DNA of 32,908 bases from assembly GCA_905479435.1 (NCBI GenBank), contig CAJQMN010000116.1:1-32908 (forward strand). The letters are read 5' to 3'. The notes under the pieces were generated by a model. It worked only from the letters and a program-made list of their open reading frames with translations, was not told the DNA's origin and did not search any database. The stretch's first letter is position 1. The number at the start of each line of letters is the position of its first letter. This stretch comes from an uncultured Flavobacteriaceae bacterium (lineage in GTDB: Bacteria; Bacteroidota; Bacteroidia; Flavobacteriales; Flavobacteriaceae). Position numbers and translations under genes: made by a program. This document shows, in pieces, positions 1 through 8,047 of the stretch.

Positions 1-1028
1 TCCCAAGGTTCCATAATACATGCATTGTATTCATAAAAAGCTTTACGCTCTTTAGACATGGTTTTATGTTTTTCCCAAGCTTCAGGAATCATCATCATCA
101 TAATTTCTGGCAATGAGCGACCTGTATGTGTTAACAGTTCAACTACCATATCCATAGAGGCAGAGTCAGATTTACCTGGTAAAATTATTGGAAAAAGTTT
201 GTCAATTTGTGGTCCAAAAACATCACTTTTCATGATTTCTTCACGAACACGCATTCTACTTACATTGCCTCGTAGTGTGTTTATTTCTCCATTCTGACAC
301 ATGTGTCTGAAAGGTTGAGCTAATTCCCATGTGGGCATTGTATTGGTAGAAAAACGTTGGTGTACTAATGCTAAACGAGTAACTAAATCTATTTCTTGTA
401 AATCTTTATAGTAAGGCCCAATATCTTCAGGCATAATAATACCTTTATATATGATAGTAGTGATAGATAAACTAGGAATGTAAAAATAGTTACTTTCAGA
501 AATTTTTGATTTTCTGATGGTGTGCTCTGCTATTTTTCTGGCGGCATATAGTTTCGCTTTAAAAGTAGCTTCGTCAATTATGTCAGTTTTTCCAATAAAA
601 AGTTGTTCTATATTTGGTTCTGATGCTAAGGCTATTTCTCCTAATTGACAAGAATCTACAGGAACTTCTCTCCATCCCAAAACAGCAAGTCCTTGTATTT
701 TTAGTTCTTTTTCAAAAATTGTTTTACAAAAATCATATTGATTAGAAACTTTAGGAAGAAATACCATTCCAACTGCGTATTCTCTTTGATTTGGAATGGT
801 AAAATCACATACTCTCTTAAAATAGTCATGAGGAATGTCTATTAATAAACCAGCCCCATCTCCTGTTTTTCCATCTGCACTAACACCACCTCTATGCTCT
901 AGTTTTACTAGTATTTCTAGTGAATCGTGTATAATTTGATTAGTTTTTTCTCCATTTAAGTTACAGATAAAGCCAGCGCCACAATTTTCGTGTTCAAACT
1001 CACTTAAATACAATCCTTGATCTTTCAT
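1..1028 (-). CDS. gltB: Glutamate synthase large subunit, N-terminal part (partial)
   Basis: GOGAT large subunit transfers the amide nitrogen of glutamine to 2-oxoglutarate, giving two glutamates, in the cytoplasm. Only the first 342 residues are present; the gene runs off the left edge. They form the class II glutamine amidotransferase domain. After a short propeptide comes CGAGF, with Cys16 as the expected N-terminal nucleophile after processing. Further family motifs are EHRGG followed by GKTGDGAG, HQRFSTNTMPTW, and NGEINTLRGN. The ATG at 1026-1028 puts the usual short propeptide before the Cys. The gene follows amt on the same strand with a 148-nt gap that holds a hairpin, so it may have its own promoter, although I see no TAnnTTTG box in the gap. 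The identification is firm. Confidence 0.96.
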   Translation of the reverse strand, partial: MKDQGLYLSEFEHENCGAGFICNLNGEKTNQIIHDSLEILVKLEHRGGVSADGKTGDGAGLLIDIPHDYFKRVCDFTIPNQREYAVGMVFLPKVSNQYDFCKTIFEKELKIQGLAVLGWREVPVDSCQLGEIALASEPNIEQLFIGKTDIIDEATFKAKLYAARKIAEHTIRKSKISESNYFYIPSLSITTIIYKGIIMPEDIGPYYKDLQEIDLVTRLALVHQRFSTNTMPTWELAQPFRHMCQNGEINTLRGNVSRMRVREEIMKSDVFGPQIDKLFPIILPGKSDSASMDMVVELLTHTGRSLPEIMMMMIPEAWEKHKTMSKERKAFYEYNACIMEPW

Positions 1029-1080
1029 CTATTCTATCTTCTATTTATTACTACTAATTTTGTAGAAATATAAAACGCAG

Positions 1081-1108
1081 GAAAATGCATTGGTATCAAT
1101 GCATTTTC
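1081..1108 (-). terminator. Perfect 12-bp hairpin between amt and gltB
   Basis: GAAAATGCATTG (1081-1092) and CAATGCATTTTC (1097-1108) are perfect complements around a GTAT loop. It lies 68 nt past the amt stop and 53 nt before the gltB start on the minus strand. The thymines lie inside the 3' arm rather than in a long tail after it. It could therefore be a terminator for amt, an mRNA-stabilising hairpin that sets the amt:gltB ratio, or both. Confidence 0.65.
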
Positions 1109-1176
1109 ACTTCGTTAAAAACTATTTATATTTCTTTTTAACCGAAATTTAAATCGTATTATTTAGGGGTGATAAA

Positions 1177-2538
1177 TTATTCTCCTCGATCTCTTTTTCC
1201 TGGATAAGCTATTGTTCCATGTTCTGTAATATCAAGTCCTTCTAACTCAACCTCTTTGTCTACACGAAGACCAATTGTTTTCTTCAATGTAAACAGAACG
1301 ATCCAAGATAAAGCAACTGCCCATACTGCATATGCCAATGAACCAAGTGCTTGTACTCCTAATTGAGTAGCTCCACCTCCATTAAATAATCCTATTCCAC
1401 CATCTGCGTCAATTCCCCAAAGACCAATTACAACGGTTCCCCAGACACCAACTACACCATGAACAGAAACTGCTCCAATAGCATCATCTATTTTTAATTT
1501 TTTCTCAATAAATTCAATGGAGAAAACAACTAATATACCTCCAAGTAATCCGGCTAAAACAGCTCCTTCAGAAGACATATTTCCACATCCTGCAGTAATA
1601 CTTACTAACCCTGCCAAGGCTCCATTTAAAGTTTGTGCTAAATGAGGCTTTCCATACCATATCCATGTAGTAATTAATGCTCCTAAACCACCTGCTGCTG
1701 CTGATAAGTTTGTTATTAAAACTACATTAGAAGCACCAATAGCATCTGCACCACCCCATGCTAATTGGGATCCACCATTAAAACCAAACCATCCCAACCA
1801 AAGGATAAAAACTCCCAATGTTGCTAACACCTGGTTGTGACCTGGAATAGGCATTACTTTTCCATCTAAAAACTTTCCAATTCTTGGCCCCACCAATATG
1901 GCAGCAACCAATGCAGCCCATCCTCCAACAGAATGTACAATTGAAGATCCAGCAAAATCAATAAATCCTAATTCGGTTAACCAACCTGAACCTTGCCATT
2001 GCCATCCTCCAGATATTGGATATATAATTGCTGTCATCACTATTGAAAAAATTGCATATGTAGAATACTTAGTTCTACCAGCTATAGCTCCAGAAACTAT
2101 TGTTGCAGCTGTTGCGGCAAACATGGTTTGAAAAAACAAATCTGCTCCTTCACCTTGAAATAAACCACTCCAGAAAAACCATCCGTTTGATGTATCACCA
2201 TACATTAATGAGTATCCAACCAACCAATAAGTTAAAGATCCAACACAAATATCTAGAAGGTTTTTCATAGCTATGTTTACTGCGTTTTTGGATCTAGTCA
2301 TACCTGATTCTACTAACGTAAAACCTGCTTGCATGAAGAATACTAAAATACCAGATAATAACATCCATAGCATTCCCATGTCTCCATAGATTGATTCAGT
2401 CGTAGATTTAACAGCTGCGTCTACAGCTGCAGTAAGTTGTTCTTCCGTTACTCCGGCAACAACACTTAAGGAGTCTGTTACAGTCTCTTGAAATACACTA
2501 GGTAAACTCAAAATTAGTTTAGGTAAAAAATTAGTCAT
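1177..2538 (-). CDS. amt: Ammonium transporter (Amt/MEP/Rh family)
   Basis: Inner-membrane channel for ammonium/ammonia, 453 residues, full length for the family. It has the expected run of about 11 hydrophobic helices. The pore twin histidines are visible as His202 (SSIVHSVGGW) and His360 (SVHGVVGVWG). The family signatures GWFGFNGGS and NLSAAAGGLGALITTW are also present. There is an N-terminal extension of about 50 residues, with a hydrophobic start that may be cleaved. The gene starts 28 nt after the porin stop, so the two are probably co-transcribed. gltB, the next enzyme in ammonium assimilation, follows. The PII gene glnK that often accompanies amt is not adjacent here. Confidence 0.95.
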   Translation of the reverse strand: MTNFLPKLILSLPSVFQETVTDSLSVVAGVTEEQLTAAVDAAVKSTTESIYGDMGMLWMLLSGILVFFMQAGFTLVESGMTRSKNAVNIAMKNLLDICVGSLTYWLVGYSLMYGDTSNGWFFWSGLFQGEGADLFFQTMFAATAATIVSGAIAGRTKYSTYAIFSIVMTAIIYPISGGWQWQGSGWLTELGFIDFAGSSIVHSVGGWAALVAAILVGPRIGKFLDGKVMPIPGHNQVLATLGVFILWLGWFGFNGGSQLAWGGADAIGASNVVLITNLSAAAGGLGALITTWIWYGKPHLAQTLNGALAGLVSITAGCGNMSSEGAVLAGLLGGILVVFSIEFIEKKLKIDDAIGAVSVHGVVGVWGTVVIGLWGIDADGGIGLFNGGGATQLGVQALGSLAYAVWAVALSWIVLFTLKKTIGLRVDKEVELEGLDITEHGTIAYPGKRDRGE

Positions 2539-2566
2539 AATTATAAAGTTTTAGTTAAATTATTAT

Positions 2567-3598
2567 TTAAAAAGAATAAACAGCTGCTACAGTTAAACCA
2601 GTTGCATTTTCTTTTCCTCCTACAAAAATTATATCGTCACCTGAAGTATCATATCTTAATTCAGTAATTAGTTTTAAACTTTCAGATAATGTAGTATTAC
2701 CTGTTAAGGTGAATGCTGAAATGGTTTGATTTCCTGCACCTGAAGTTAGTGTGAAAAATTCTGGCCTTAAACCTAGAGCAAAAGTGTCAGAGAACTCATT
2801 TTGAAGGTATAAGGCAAAACCTTGATAACCTGAGTCAGCATCTTCAGAATTTGAATAGGCAGCATTAATTCCAAAAAAGAAAGAGTCTGATAAATCAAAA
2901 CCACCTGTATAATCAAGATATAAAACATCTGAATAACCAAAACCGTCTGCTCCATATGCTAGGTTAAAAAATTGGTCTTTAAAACCAACTTGAAAGCCTA
3001 ATTGATAATAATCATAGTAGGTTTCCTCACCATTGTCATCTATTGTACCATAAAAATTTGAACCAGCTGTTAATCCATGGGGATTGGTTACAGCAAGCAT
3101 AAAAGATAAATCCTCTGAGGCAGCATAATCTAATTTAAGACCTGTGTGTGAAAATGGACCAGCATTGAATAAGTAAGAAACTGAATAATTAAAATTTCCT
3201 GTTGGAGATATTACCTCGTAACCATAGAATGTATTAAACTGTCCTAAGGTAAACGTTACTTTTTCAGAAGCGTTATAGTATGCATATAATTGGTTAATTG
3301 CTCCATCATAAGCATTTGCTGCATTTGCTCTAGGTCCAAAAGCTAAATCTGCAACCACTCCAGTTTTTCCTTTTTCATAGGAAAATACTGTATTTGCCAT
3401 ACCTAAACCAAAACCATTAGCAGGTACATCAGTAAGAGTTCCAATAGTTCCAATGTCTGATGTTGATAAATTTGTAGAATAATAAGTATCTACACTTCCA
3501 CTTAGAGTAAATGTACCTTTTTCATCTTTTTCTTGAGAGTACATGTTAAAACTTGTAAGTAATACTAATGATAACATGGTTAATTTGAATTTTGTCAT
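2567..3598 (-). CDS. Outer-membrane beta-barrel porin linked to amt
   Basis: 343 residues from the ATG at 3596-3598, chosen because it begins a clean signal peptide, MTKFKLTMLSLVLLTSFNMYSQ; an ATG 66 nt upstream would put a non-signal stretch in front. The mature protein alternates short polar turns with amphipathic strands rich in Tyr, Phe and Gly, and it ends in a C-terminal Phe (AAVYSF), as outer-membrane barrels do. Flavobacteria often carry such a porin next to amt or other nutrient uptake genes. Position ahead of amt and gltB suggests diffusion of small nitrogen compounds across the outer membrane, which is inferred from context. Substrate and exact porin family cannot be read from the sequence. 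Confidence 0.85.
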   Translation of the reverse strand: MTKFKLTMLSLVLLTSFNMYSQEKDEKGTFTLSGSVDTYYSTNLSTSDIGTIGTLTDVPANGFGLGMANTVFSYEKGKTGVVADLAFGPRANAANAYDGAINQLYAYYNASEKVTFTLGQFNTFYGYEVISPTGNFNYSVSYLFNAGPFSHTGLKLDYAASEDLSFMLAVTNPHGLTAGSNFYGTIDDNGEETYYDYYQLGFQVGFKDQFFNLAYGADGFGYSDVLYLDYTGGFDLSDSFFFGINAAYSNSEDADSGYQGFALYLQNEFSDTFALGLRPEFFTLTSGAGNQTISAFTLTGNTTLSESLKLITELRYDTSGDDIIFVGGKENATGLTVAAVYSF

Positions 3599-3990
3599 TT
3601 CTTTTTTTTTAAAAGTTAGAGTTGCGAATTTAAAAACAAAAAAACCGTAACACCAAATAACCAAAGGGGTGTAGGCTTACGAAAATGTTTTCGTAGGTCA
3701 GGAGTCTGTCAAAAAAAAGGGTCTAAAAATCAGAAATATGTAATATCTGTAATTATGAAAGAAGTGAAAATATGAATATCTCTTTATAAAGAATCAATTT
3801 TATCATATTCATAAAAATAAGGTTTTTTTAAAAAAATATTAACATCAAATTGTTAAAAACATTGATAATATTCCATTACAAACGATTAAATGAAGTAAAT
3901 AATTAAAAATAACGTATTTTAATAAAAGTTATGAGACAGAAAAAATAGTTAATGAATAATTATTAATTTTTCTTTTTAAAAAAAGATAAG
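3599..3990. other. AT-rich intergenic region with no gene
   Basis: About 390 nt between the porin start and the end of the enoyl-CoA hydratase-like gene, both read leftward. Apart from the palindrome at 3678-3695 I see only A/T-rich sequence with T runs and no convincing small ORF. The end near the hydratase gene has a weak A/T inverted repeat, TCTTTTT and AAAAAGA (3971-3986), that might help termination. No good TAnnTTTG promoter for the porin is visible, so that promoter may need an activator. Confidence 0.5.
3678..3695. promoter_or_regulatory. Palindromic operator candidate upstream of porin-amt
   Basis: TACGAAAATGTTTTCGTA has perfect 8-bp arms around a TG centre, extended by a G-T and a C-G pair to 3676-3697. 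It lies 80 nt before the porin start codon. The nearest weak -7-like match on the minus strand is GTTATTTG at 3654-3661, which would put the palindrome over the -33 region. It looks like a dimeric regulator site. The regulator is unknown, and nitrogen control is inferred only from the downstream genes. Confidence 0.55.
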
Positions 3991-4746
3991 TTAGTTTTTA
4001 AACTTTCTTAACCTCTCTTTTGTATAATTAGATAGCACCAATCTTCCACTAATTTTTGCTTGTTCATATAATAATGTATCCCAATGATCTGTATCTCTCC
4101 AAAATAATATTTTCAGTTCTTTCATAGCTTCATCATTATAGTTACATAGTTGGTCAGCAAAAATCTGTACTTCTCGGTCTAGTTCTAAAATACTTTCAAA
4201 AACCTCAGCATATAAACCCTGTTGTTGTGACCATATAGCAGAATAAAATTCTGTTGGATTTAAAGAGATTTGTGATAAGGAACTTAATCCTATTTTGCGT
4301 TCAATTACAGGACCAATAACAAATGGCCCTAAACCTATATTAAGTTCACTCAATTTAATTTCTGCATGTTTTGTTGCTAAACAATAATCGCAAGCAGCTA
4401 TAATACCTAGACCTCCACCTACTGCTTTTCCTTGAATTCTACCAATAATAATCTTTGGACAAGTTCGCATTGCATTGATAACATTAGCAAACCCAGAAAA
4501 AAATAATTTTCCTGATTCTTCATCAGTAATATTTATTAATTCAGTAAAACTAGCACCAGCACAAAAAGTTCGATCTCCTCCACTTTGCAATACAATTACT
4601 TTGACCTCTTTATTTAATCCGGTATTCTCTATTAAATCAACTAATTTTTGTAAAATATCTCCTGGCAATGAATTATGAGACGGGTGATAAAACTCAATAT
4701 ATGCTATTTGACCTTCAATGGATTGCTTGACGTAAGGATGATTCAT
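3991..4746 (-). CDS. Enoyl-CoA hydratase/isomerase family protein
   Basis: Crotonase-fold protein of 251 residues from the ATG at 4744-4746. An ATG 48 nt upstream would add an unlikely aromatic and basic leader before the standard family N-terminus. The oxyanion-hole segments are FCAGAS (about 61-66) and GKAVGGGLG (about 107-114), followed by AACDYCLA. The usual second acid is plausible at Glu134 (LSELNIGLGP), but the first Glu of classic hydratases is replaced in GGGLGIIAACD. The reaction could therefore be isomerase-like or methylglutaconyl-CoA hydratase-like rather than crotonase-like. Substrate is unknown. It stands alone, divergent from the membrane-protein run that starts at 5015. Confidence 0.85.
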   Translation of the reverse strand: MNHPYVKQSIEGQIAYIEFYHPSHNSLPGDILQKLVDLIENTGLNKEVKVIVLQSGGDRTFCAGASFTELINITDEESGKLFFSGFANVINAMRTCPKIIIGRIQGKAVGGGLGIIAACDYCLATKHAEIKLSELNIGLGPFVIGPVIERKIGLSSLSQISLNPTEFYSAIWSQQQGLYAEVFESILELDREVQIFADQLCNYNDEAMKELKILFWRDTDHWDTLLYEQAKISGRLVLSNYTKERLRKFKN

Positions 4747-4980
4747 TTTAAATCTTTTTTTTCTATTGTAAAAATACCATAAATAATCTATCACAGGAAT
4801 AGAGTATATAATTAATCATTAAATTCTAAAAAATAATTAAATTAGAGATTTAGCTTTTCTCAAAGCAATGCTAATTATGAGCCAAAATATAAAAGAAGTT
4901 TTAAGTATTCCATAAATAATTAATAGAAAATTCTATTAATGTAACTTTAGTTGAATTTGTTTCACTATTTTAGTTAATAA

Positions 4981-5000
4981 TTGTGTAGATAATTACACAA
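4981..5000. promoter_or_regulatory. Inverted repeat just upstream of the membrane-protein run
   Basis: TTGTGTA (4981-4987) and TACACAA (4994-5000) are perfect inverted copies around a 6-nt spacer, ending 14 nt before the start codon at 5015. Position and size fit an operator in the leader or promoter of the three-gene membrane run. It could also form a small hairpin near the ribosome site. Function is inferred. Confidence 0.4.
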
Positions 5001-5014
5001 AATGTTATAATACA

Positions 5015-5914
5015 ATGTATTACATGGTCAAAATAAACAAGATATTACAACTTCTATTTGATAAACTTCTTTCAGATAAAACAAGAACTAAGACAGAAAA
5101 AGTAATTCTGAATATAGCGCTATTTAGCTTTTTTATTCATTTAACATTTATATATTTATCTAAATTAGATATCATAAATTTCACCTCAAGTTCTGAATTA
5201 TTAAACAATCCTATATCTGCAATTTATACACCTTTTTCATTTATTCTTATTTATGAAGTGTATCTCTTGATATATTATTTACCGAAATCTTTTACTACAT
5301 ACATTACAAAACAATATCAAATAATTACACTTATTATAATTCGAAAATTATTTAAAGATTTATCAGCATTGGAGCTAACATCAGATTGGTTTGAAATAAA
5401 AGGAGATTTACAATTTACATATGATTTGATTGCTTCCCTACTTCTATTCTTTTTAATTTATTTATTTCAAAAGCAAGGAAAACAAAAAATTAAACAACAA
5501 ATTAATTTACAGCCCGTAATAGAAAAATTTGTCCAGAAGAAACGATTAATAGCTGTTATTCTAGTGCCTTTGTTTTTTTTTATGGCTCTAAATACGCTAA
5601 TTAAATGGTCTACAGGGGTTACTATTTCTTCAAGTGAATTTCCGTCACTAGAAAGTATTAATAATCTATTTTTTGATCAATTTTTTACTGTATTAATTTT
5701 AGTAGATGTAATTTTACTTTTAATTTCTTTCTTCTATACAGACCAATTTCATAAAATTATCAGAAATTCAGGGTTTATCATTTCTACTATTTTAATACGC
5801 ATGTCTTTCGGAGTTAGTGGTTTAATTAACACCATACTAATTCTTGTTGCAGTTTTATTTGGTTTGGCCATACTTTCAATTCATAACAAGTATGAAAAAA
5901 ATTATTTAATTTAA
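5015..5914 (+). CDS. Conserved-looking polytopic membrane protein, unknown function
   Basis: 299 residues from the ATG at 5015; a second ATG at 5024 is equally possible. I do not recognise a characterised family. Hydrophobic segments lie at about 30-50, 70-90, 101-110, 134-151, 178-196, 221-240 and 253-288, which suggests six to eight inner-membrane helices. The loop after the fourth helix (about 152-177) is basic. Aromatic-rich stretches such as AIYTPFSF and EVYLLIYYLP, then LIIIRKLF, look constrained rather than random. There is no signal peptide, metal motif or nucleotide-binding motif. Two tiny membrane genes follow on the same strand at 49 nt and by overlap, so the three may form one complex. 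Channel, transporter or accessory subunit are all open. Confidence 0.7.
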   Translation: MYYMVKINKILQLLFDKLLSDKTRTKTEKVILNIALFSFFIHLTFIYLSKLDIINFTSSSELLNNPISAIYTPFSFILIYEVYLLIYYLPKSFTTYITKQYQIITLIIIRKLFKDLSALELTSDWFEIKGDLQFTYDLIASLLLFFLIYLFQKQGKQKIKQQINLQPVIEKFVQKKRLIAVILVPLFFFMALNTLIKWSTGVTISSSEFPSLESINNLFFDQFFTVLILVDVILLLISFFYTDQFHKIIRNSGFIISTILIRMSFGVSGLINTILILVAVLFGLAILSIHNKYEKNYLI

Positions 5915-5963
5915 AAAAGAATTGTCTATCATTTTTTTTTACATTTATCAAAAATAGTTATTA

Positions 5964-6152
5964 ATGAATTTTATAAAAAAAATAGGATTGTCTAACTTAC
6001 TTATGTTAGCATTGTGTTTTATGATTATAGTCATTGCTGAGTATATGTTTTTATCTGGAAACAAATTGCATGGAATTTTCATCGGTTTATGGGCACCAAC
6101 ATTGTTGGGAGTATTAATTTATCTAAAACTTATAGAAAATGAGCGCAGATAA
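5964..6152 (+). CDS. Small two-helix membrane protein, unknown function
   Basis: 62 residues with helices at about 12-30 and 36-55, and polar ends (MNFIKK at the start, ENERR at the end). The link between the helices, FLSGNKLHGIFIGLWAPT, is short and carries Gly, His and Trp, so both ends probably face the cytoplasm. It starts 49 nt after the 299-residue membrane protein, and its end overlaps the next 35-residue ORF by 14 nt. I do not know a function. The absence of any membrane-unrelated domain and the tight packing argue that it is an accessory subunit. Confidence 0.65.
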   Translation: MNFIKKIGLSNLLMLALCFMIIVIAEYMFLSGNKLHGIFIGLWAPTLLGVLIYLKLIENERR

Positions 6153-6246
6153 TATAGTCCTTTATTTTTCGATATTTGTAGTTGCTTTTGTTTTAGTTTG
6201 GGCATTTTTTATGATACGCCAATATGATAAAACTGGTAGAAATTAA
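6139..6246 (+). CDS. 35-residue single-helix membrane peptide
   Basis: The ATG at 6139 opens a 35-codon frame, ended by TAA at 6244-6246. It begins inside the last codons of the 62-residue gene, a 14-nt overlap that suggests translational coupling. The peptide starts MSADN, has one hydrophobic helix (IVLYFSIFVVAFVLVWAFF, about 6-24) and ends in a charged tail, RQYDKTGRN. That layout, a short N-terminus, one helix and a basic C-terminus, is typical of small subunits of membrane complexes, such as CcoQ-like or CydX-like peptides, but no direct relation is claimed. The alternative is a chance ORF; codon use and helix quality make a real gene more likely. Confidence 0.55.
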   Translation: MSADNIVLYFSIFVVAFVLVWAFFMIRQYDKTGRN

Positions 6247-6280
6247 TTTCTTACAGCTATAAATTAAATTACTTAAAATC

Positions 6281-7414
6281 TTACAGCATTTTTTTTAGTT
6301 GCTGAAGTGTATAATTTAAGTCTTCCTTTTTTGTATACCTACTAAACGAAAATCTGATAGATGTATATCCATCGATATCATTTTTTATAATTTCTGATAA
6401 GACGTGTGACCCTTTAGAACTTCCACTCTGACATGCACTTCCACCTGAAACAGCAATTCCATAAAGATCTAAATTAAATAATAATAATTCATTCTTAATT
6501 GGTAACGAAACATTCAAAATAGTACAACTACTCAAGTCAATATTAGAAGATTGACCGTTAAAACGAATATTAGAATTGATTTTCAACAATTCTTTCATAA
6601 AAAAAACTTTTAAAGCATTCATAGTAATCATATCTGATTCTAATGTTTCAGAAGCAATTAAAAATGCTTTTTCCATTCCTAGGATTCCATGAACATTTTC
6701 TGTACTAGATCTTGCTCCTTTTTCTTGGTCTCCACCATGAAACATGGGTTGAATTCCAAAACCTTTCTTAAAATATGCAAAGCCTACTCCTTTTGGACCG
6801 TGAAACTTATGTGCACTTGCTACCATAAAATCTATAGGAGTTTTTTGTAAGTTAATTGTATAGTGACCAACTGCCTGGACTGTATCTGAATGAAATAAAG
6901 CGTTGTACTTTTTACACAAATCACAAACTTGTTCTAATGGTAAAATATTTCCTATTTCATTATTAATATACATTAAACTTACCAAAGTTTTTTTATCATT
7001 TTGATTTAGTAAATCTTCTAAATGTTCTAAAGAAATATCTCCCGAAGGAAGAACAGCAACAAAATCTACCTCTACATTATATGTGTCTTTTAAAAAAGCC
7101 ACCGTGTGCAATACTGCATGATGTTCTATCTTTGAGGTAATGATACGTTTTACGTCTAAATTATTAACAGCATTGTGTAGAATTAGATTATCTGCTTCTG
7201 TACCACCAGCTGTAAAAATAATTTCAGAAGCTGAAGCATTTAACAAGTTTGCAATACTTTTTCTAGCAGTCTCAACTAAATTTTTTGCCTGTCTACCAAA
7301 TTGATGGGTAGAGGATGGATTTCCAAAATTTTCTAGCATAGATTCATGCATCACATCAATAACTTCTTGAGCTATTGGTGTTGTTGCAGCATTATCTAAA
7401 TAAATTTTTTTCAT
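6281..7414 (-). CDS. Cysteine desulfurase (NifS/IscS-like, class V aminotransferase fold)
   Basis: PLP enzyme that removes sulfur from cysteine as a persulfide for iron-sulfur clusters or tRNA thiolation. 377 residues, full length. It opens with YLDNAATTP. His98-His99 (EHHAV) stack near the cofactor, Lys203 (SAHKFHGPKG) binds PLP, and Cys328 in GSACQSGSS is the persulfide cysteine on the mobile loop. The loop form GSACxSGS fits the NifS/IscS side of the family rather than SufS. No iscU or other scaffold gene is next to it. It lies 20 nt downstream of the Smr-domain gene on the same strand, so the two are probably one unit. The specific pathway is not decided by the sequence. Confidence 0.93.
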   Translation of the reverse strand: MKKIYLDNAATTPIAQEVIDVMHESMLENFGNPSSTHQFGRQAKNLVETARKSIANLLNASASEIIFTAGGTEADNLILHNAVNNLDVKRIITSKIEHHAVLHTVAFLKDTYNVEVDFVAVLPSGDISLEHLEDLLNQNDKKTLVSLMYINNEIGNILPLEQVCDLCKKYNALFHSDTVQAVGHYTINLQKTPIDFMVASAHKFHGPKGVGFAYFKKGFGIQPMFHGGDQEKGARSSTENVHGILGMEKAFLIASETLESDMITMNALKVFFMKELLKINSNIRFNGQSSNIDLSSCTILNVSLPIKNELLLFNLDLYGIAVSGGSACQSGSSKGSHVLSEIIKNDIDGYTSIRFSFSRYTKKEDLNYTLQQLKKML

Positions 7415-7434
7415 TCTACAAAAGTATTTATTAT

Positions 7435-7983
7435 TTATGACTTTGGATTTTGATATATATAAACTTCAGTTGCTCCAAGTCCATACTTCTTGAAGGAAGC
7501 ATCATAAAAGCGTACCGGATACCGACTAAATAAATAATGTAGCTCACTTTTTAAGACCCCTTCACCTACTCCATGAATAAAAACAACTTTTGAAATTCTT
7601 TTTGAAATGGCATACTCAATTTTACTTTTCGCTGTGTTTAACTGTAACGTTAACATATCAAAATTATCCATCCCTTTGGTACTTTTTATCAATTGATTGA
7701 TGTGTAAATCTACTTCAAGTATTACTTCGTTTTTCTCTTTTTTAAAGCTAGATGTTTTAGAGGAAGTCTCCTCTAACTTTTCATTCAAAAGAGCGTTGTT
7801 AATGTCTGAAAATTTAGATAATTGATACTGATCTTCTTCGATAAGCACTAATTCTTTTTGATGGTATTGATATACCATACCATCAGTATCTTTAATACCT
7901 ATTATTTGATCATCTATACTAACAATAACACCTTTTAAAATATCATCCAATACAGCTACTTTTTTACCTACGATAAATTTCAT
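7435..7983 (-). CDS. Smr-domain protein with N-terminal beta domain
   Basis: 182 residues from the ATG at 7981-7983; upstream in-frame codons encode an unrelated hydrophobic leader that crosses the divergent gene, so I reject them. Residues 1-50 form a short beta-rich domain (KKVAVLDD, KGVIVSIDD). A charged linker, about 60-88, follows. The Smr domain occupies the rest, with VDLHINQL (91-98), the HGVGEGVLK motif (137-145) and GLGATEVYI (168-176). Smr domains bind branched or stem-loop nucleic acid and some act as endonucleases; MutS2 carries one. This stand-alone version may act in RNA or ribosome quality control, but that is family-based. It is followed by the cysteine desulfurase. Confidence 0.85.
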   Translation of the reverse strand: MKFIVGKKVAVLDDILKGVIVSIDDQIIGIKDTDGMVYQYHQKELVLIEEDQYQLSKFSDINNALLNEKLEETSSKTSSFKKEKNEVILEVDLHINQLIKSTKGMDNFDMLTLQLNTAKSKIEYAISKRISKVVFIHGVGEGVLKSELHYLFSRYPVRFYDASFKKYGLGATEVYIYQNPKS

Positions 7984-8003
7984 AATTAACCTTAACTTAA
8001 TAT

Positions 8004-8042
8004 TTGTGTGTATCTTGTTGTAGTATCTTTGGAGCAAAAGTA
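8004..8042. promoter_or_regulatory. Overlapping divergent promoters
   Basis: On the plus strand, TTG (8004-8006) and TATCTTTG (8024-8031) are 17 nt apart and match the Bacteroidetes form TTG...TAnnTTTG. The start codon at 8048 follows after only about 12 nt of leader. On the minus strand, TACTTTTG (8035-8042 complement) is a possible -7 box for the Smr gene, with a leader of about 47 nt. The two boxes nearly touch, so initiation in the two directions may compete. Confidence 0.55.
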
Positions 8043-8047
8043 AGAAG

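Noticed and set aside
88-101. ATC/CAT microsatellite near the left edge
   Set aside because: It encodes a run of Met in gltB (EIMMMMIPEAW), which fits the GltB protein in frame; no slipped-strand function is needed.
1898-2131. 77-codon frame on the plus strand inside amt
   Set aside because: It is antisense to strongly constrained amt coding sequence and has no features of its own; a shadow of amt.
3599-3760. Sigma-54 promoter for porin-amt
   Set aside because: No GG-N10-GC pair with correct spacing is visible in the minus strand of this region.
6249-6287. Direct repeat TCTTACAGC at 6249-6257 and 6279-6287
   Set aside because: Nine nt twice in an AT-rich spacer, the second copy extending into the cysteine desulfurase stop and last codons; chance is enough.
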